64,000 nt of DNA, from assembly GCA_001767525.1 (NCBI GenBank), contig MELF01000017.1, forward strand, positions 237,476 through 301,475, written 5' to 3'. The stretch comes from Acidobacteria bacterium RIFCSPLOWO2_12_FULL_68_19 (GTDB lineage: Bacteria > Acidobacteriota > Vicinamibacteria > Vicinamibacterales > UBA2999). Position numbers and translations under genes: made by a program. Positions within the stretch are counted from its first letter, which is position 1, and each line of letters starts with the position of its first letter. Below are positions 62,070 through 64,000 of this stretch, in pieces. The notes under the pieces were generated by a model. The model worked only from the letters and a program-made list of their open reading frames with translations. It was not told the origin of the DNA and searched no databases.

Positions 62070-62588
62070 TCAGTCGAGAACGGACAGGAGGTCGGCCAAC
62101 GGGATGGCGATATCGGGGTCGTACGTCCGCAGCTCATCGACCAGGGTGCCGCCTTGATTGGCCGGGGAATAGCTCAAGGCCCGGCGCTCGTCAGAATCGA
62201 TGACCCACACCTGTGCGACGCCGTGCGCGAGATACTCCTGGACTTTCGGTTGCAGCCGGATAAGGCGATCCTCGGAAGACAGAATCTCGACAACCAGAAA
62301 CGGGGGGACGGTTGGAATGCGCTCACCGATGTCGCCCGCGCGCCAGACGGCGATGTCGGCGACGCGGAAGCGCGTCGGTCTCGTCTGAATCCGGATTTCA
62401 GGCAGCACCTGCAATCTCAGACTCAACGCGAGGCTGCGCAGCCTGTAAAGGAGCTCTCCCTGGAGTTGTGCGTGCGGCAGCTCGCCCATGTTCCGCTCGA
62501 TTACCTCGCCGTCGACGTAGTCGCGATCCGCGCCGTCGAACGACGTGTGGAGGTATTCTTCCATCGTCATCAAGACTCGTGCATCCAT
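62070..62588 (-). CDS. Uma2-family (DUF820) restriction-endonuclease-like protein
   Basis: A 172-residue protein: MTMEEYLHTSFDGADRDYVD then GEVIERNMGELPH, VADIAVW, PPFLVVEILSSEDRLIRLQP and KVQEYLAHGVAQVWVIDSDE. This is the Uma2 pattern with the PD-(D/E)xK-like core (AD in VADIAVW, E in VVEILS, K in QPKVQEY). Such proteins occur in many copies in cyanobacteria and acidobacteria and their role is not settled. A TATACT box lies 33 bases before the ATG on the minus strand (62621-62626), a plausible -10. It is not visibly linked to polysaccharide genes. Confidence 0.9.
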   Translation of the reverse strand: MDARVLMTMEEYLHTSFDGADRDYVDGEVIERNMGELPHAQLQGELLYRLRSLALSLRLQVLPEIRIQTRPTRFRVADIAVWRAGDIGERIPTVPPFLVVEILSSEDRLIRLQPKVQEYLAHGVAQVWVIDSDERRALSYSPANQGGTLVDELRTYDPDIAIPLADLLSVLD

Positions 62589-62662
62589 TGGGCGAGCCCG
62601 CTCTCAATCAGCCTGCGCCAAGTATAGTCCACGTACGTAGCGTCCGGCTTTAGCTTGGTACC

Positions 62663-63538
62663 TCAGGCCCTAGACCGCGCGGCGAGGCGCGCCGCGAGCA
62701 GCGTCGCCGCAATCATGCTCGACGGGTCGGCCTTCCCTTGCCCCGCGATGTCGAAGGCCGTGCCGTGATCCACCGACGTGCGGACGATCGGCAGGCCCAG
62801 CGTCACGTTCACCGCCTGGCCGAAGGCGAGCAGCTTCACCGGAATCAGCCCCTGGTCGTGATAGCAGGCAATCACGGCATCGAACTCGCCGCGCGCGGCC
62901 CGCACGAAGAGCGTGTCGGCCGGAAACGGGCCCGCGATATCGATGCCTCGCGCGCACGCCGCCTCGACCGCCGGGCGAAGGATCTGCTCTTCCTCGCTGC
63001 CGAGCAGGCCGTGCTCACCGGCGTGCGGGTTCAAGCCCGCCAGTGCGAGACGAGGCCGGGCAATGCCGAACCTTGGCAGTTCGCTGGCGGCCAGCGAGAC
63101 AACGTCGTCGAGCGCGCTGCGTGTCAGTGCGCGGGGAACCTCAGCCAGCGCCACGTGAACGGATGCGAGCACCACCTTGAGCGGTTCGGACCAGAACATC
63201 ATCGCCACGCACGAGCTTCCCGTCAGGTGCGCCAGCAGATCCGTATGTCCTTTCCACGCCAGGCCCGCCCGCGCGAAGGCCAGCTTGCTGACCGGCGCCG
63301 TCGCGATGGCGTGCACGACTCCCGCCTGGGCGTCGCGAACAGCCGAGCAGATTGACTCGTAGGCGGCCCTCCCCGCTTCCGCTGACACGACGCCCGGCGG
63401 GAAGGCCACCGCATTGGGCGGGCCGTACAGCACCGGTTCGCAGACGGCGCGCACGCGTTCGTCCGCTGCGGCCTTCTGCGCGATTTCGGGCCCGATGCCG
63501 GACGGGTCACCGACCGTAATGGCAACGCGAGGTTTCAT
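62663..63538 (-). CDS. pdxA: 4-hydroxythreonine-4-phosphate dehydrogenase
   Basis: A 291-residue PdxA: MKPRVAITVGDPSGIGPEIA, TAPVSKLAFARAGLAWKGHT, LAGLNPHAGEHGLLGSEEEQ, ACYHDQGLIPVKLLAFGQAV and RTSVDHGTAFDIAGQGKADP. The metal His residues (GHT, YHDQG, DHGTA) are present. It oxidises 4-phosphohydroxy-threonine in vitamin B6 synthesis. It is 35 to 40 residues shorter than the E. coli enzyme; the loss lies between the first strand region and the VSAEAG block, and the active site is intact. Some short relatives act on related 4-phosphonated sugars acids instead, so the exact substrate is a good but not certain guess. Confidence 0.92.
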   Translation of the reverse strand: MKPRVAITVGDPSGIGPEIAQKAAADERVRAVCEPVLYGPPNAVAFPPGVVSAEAGRAAYESICSAVRDAQAGVVHAIATAPVSKLAFARAGLAWKGHTDLLAHLTGSSCVAMMFWSEPLKVVLASVHVALAEVPRALTRSALDDVVSLAASELPRFGIARPRLALAGLNPHAGEHGLLGSEEEQILRPAVEAACARGIDIAGPFPADTLFVRAARGEFDAVIACYHDQGLIPVKLLAFGQAVNVTLGLPIVRTSVDHGTAFDIAGQGKADPSSMIAATLLAARLAARSRA

Positions 63539-63595
63539 GGCCGTGGCGGCAGCGTGCGTCGTCGATTGTGCCAGCCTGCGACTGTCCGACTCGGC

Positions 63596-63615
63596 TGTAG
63601 CACTTGCGCTACAAT
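63596..63615 (+). promoter_or_regulatory. Toxin-antitoxin promoter with palindrome
   Basis: TGTAGC at 63596-63601 and GCTACA at 63608-63613 form a perfect palindrome over a six-base spacer, and TACAAT at 63610-63615 makes a good -10 overlapping the right arm. The antitoxin ATG follows nine bases later. This fits autorepression by the antitoxin or complex. No strong -35 is visible. Confidence 0.5.
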
Positions 63616-63624
63616 CACCTCAGC

Positions 63625-63879
63625 ATGCGCCGAACCATCACGCAGCGGGAGCTCCGCAATGATAGCGGGCGAATCATGCGCGCCTTGGATAGGGGGAAGT
63701 CCTTCACGATCACGCGTAATGGGGTACCGGTCGGCGAGTTGATCCCCCTCAGGCAACGGATGTTCGTGGCGGCTGATGTGGCCGTCGCCGCATTCGCCGG
63801 CGCCCCCCGCGTCGAATTCGGGCGGTTCCGAACGGACATCGACGCGGCCATCGACCAGGATCCGGCGCCGCGTGGCTGA
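63625..63879 (+). CDS. Phd/YefM-type antitoxin
   Basis: An 84-residue protein starting MRRTITQRELRNDSGRIMRA then LDRGKSFTITRNGVPVGELI, the DNA-binding fold of prevent-host-death antitoxins, followed by a short C-terminal region (FGRFRTDIDAAIDQD) that would wrap the toxin. Its stop overlaps the toxin's GTG start by eight bases, the usual arrangement. A palindrome overlapping the -10 box lies just upstream and is the likely site for autoregulation. Confidence 0.9.
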   Translation: MRRTITQRELRNDSGRIMRALDRGKSFTITRNGVPVGELIPLRQRMFVAADVAVAAFAGAPRVEFGRFRTDIDAAIDQDPAPRG

Positions 63880-64000
63880 CCAACGTCAGGCGCGCGGACT
63901 CATCGATACCTCCGTCGTCGATCTCGAGCTGATCCTGCCGGACGACCTGCCCGTCGAGGTCGCTGTCTCGGCGGTCACGATGGCCGAACTCGCGGCCGGG
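63872..64000 (+). CDS. VapC-type PIN-domain toxin, C-terminus cut by window edge
   Basis: Only 43 codons are present. They read from GTG 63872 to ADQRQARGLIDTSVVDLELI and VEVAVSAVTMAELAAG. LIDTSVV carries the first catalytic Asp of PIN nucleases and the TMAEL Glu is the second acidic site. PIN toxins cut RNA, often tRNA, when released from the antitoxin. The remaining acidic residues lie beyond the right edge. Confidence 0.88.
   Translation, partial: MADQRQARGLIDTSVVDLELILPDDLPVEVAVSAVTMAELAAG

Noticed and set aside
62070..62588. Uma2-family gene as part of the polysaccharide system
   Set aside because: It has its own -10-like box and such genes are scattered widely; nothing ties it to the pathway.
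1..64000. CRISPR array, tRNA, rRNA, insertion sequence or prophage
   Set aside because: I looked for regular short repeats with spacers, cloverleaf genes, conserved rRNA segments, transposases and integrases and saw none; the 66-bp repeat has only two units and no spacers.

Overview
This is a high-GC bacterial window, about 65 to 70 percent GC by eye, almost entirely given over to making, decorating and exporting a surface polysaccharide. The Wzm/Wzt-type ABC exporter points to a Gram-negative cell. The overall gene style (FkbM and sugar O-methyltransferase fusions, REP-like GGGTCC hairpins, CysD/CysNC) would fit an acidobacterium such as Vicinamibacteria, but no rRNA or strong marker is present, so that placement is a guess.

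Region 1 (1-28078, minus strand). One very long operon appears to start at a winged-helix regulator (27446-28078), next to a tandem GTTCA-N5-TGAAC operator. It runs leftward through a coiled-coil protein, a GT-A-like glycosyltransferase, the ABC exporter (wzt, wzm), FkbM methyltransferases, GT2 and GT32 glycosyltransferases, and repeated copies of one GT-B-like module. It ends with neuC and a CMP-sialate-synthetase/methyltransferase fusion. Most neighbours overlap by ATGA or GTGA. The GT-B-like module occurs eight times complete and once truncated in the window, alone or fused to a second copy, a sugar O-methyltransferase, an FkbM methyltransferase or an unknown domain. A hairpin closes the run at about 1273-1313. 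A formyltransferase and a cut-off polysaccharide deacetylase follow.

Region 2 (28253-42427). This part is mostly membrane proteins: three GT-C-like proteins (one frameshifted) sharing a C-terminal PCFR motif, and a tandem pair of about 690-residue membrane proteins of unknown function. Between them lies a sulfation set, cysD and cysNC opposite a sulfotransferase, which suggests the polymer is sulfated.

Region 3 (42432-56602). Two divergent runs face away from about 49800. The left one (minus) holds two PLOD-like glycosyltransferases, a GT-B/FkbM fusion, a GT61-like enzyme, a degenerate oxygenase-like protein and a polyprenyl-phosphate-type GT2. The right one (plus) holds two more PLOD-like enzymes, an FkbM-like/GT fusion with a stand-alone copy of its GT domain, an ALG5-like GT2, a membrane protein and an ankyrin-like protein.

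Region 4 (56608-64000). Ordinary genes return: smpB, nadE, a fourth PCYR-ending membrane protein, a 66-bp tandem repeat carrying palindromes, a class I methyltransferase, a Uma2-family protein, pdxA, and a Phd/VapC-type toxin-antitoxin pair cut by the right edge.

Working model (inference): GT2, GT32, GT61, PLOD-like and GT-B-like enzymes build a heteropolymer in the cytoplasm, possibly containing a nonulosonic acid and sulfate. Methyltransferases tethered by coiled coils modify or cap it, and Wzt, with its long C-terminal domain, selects it for export.
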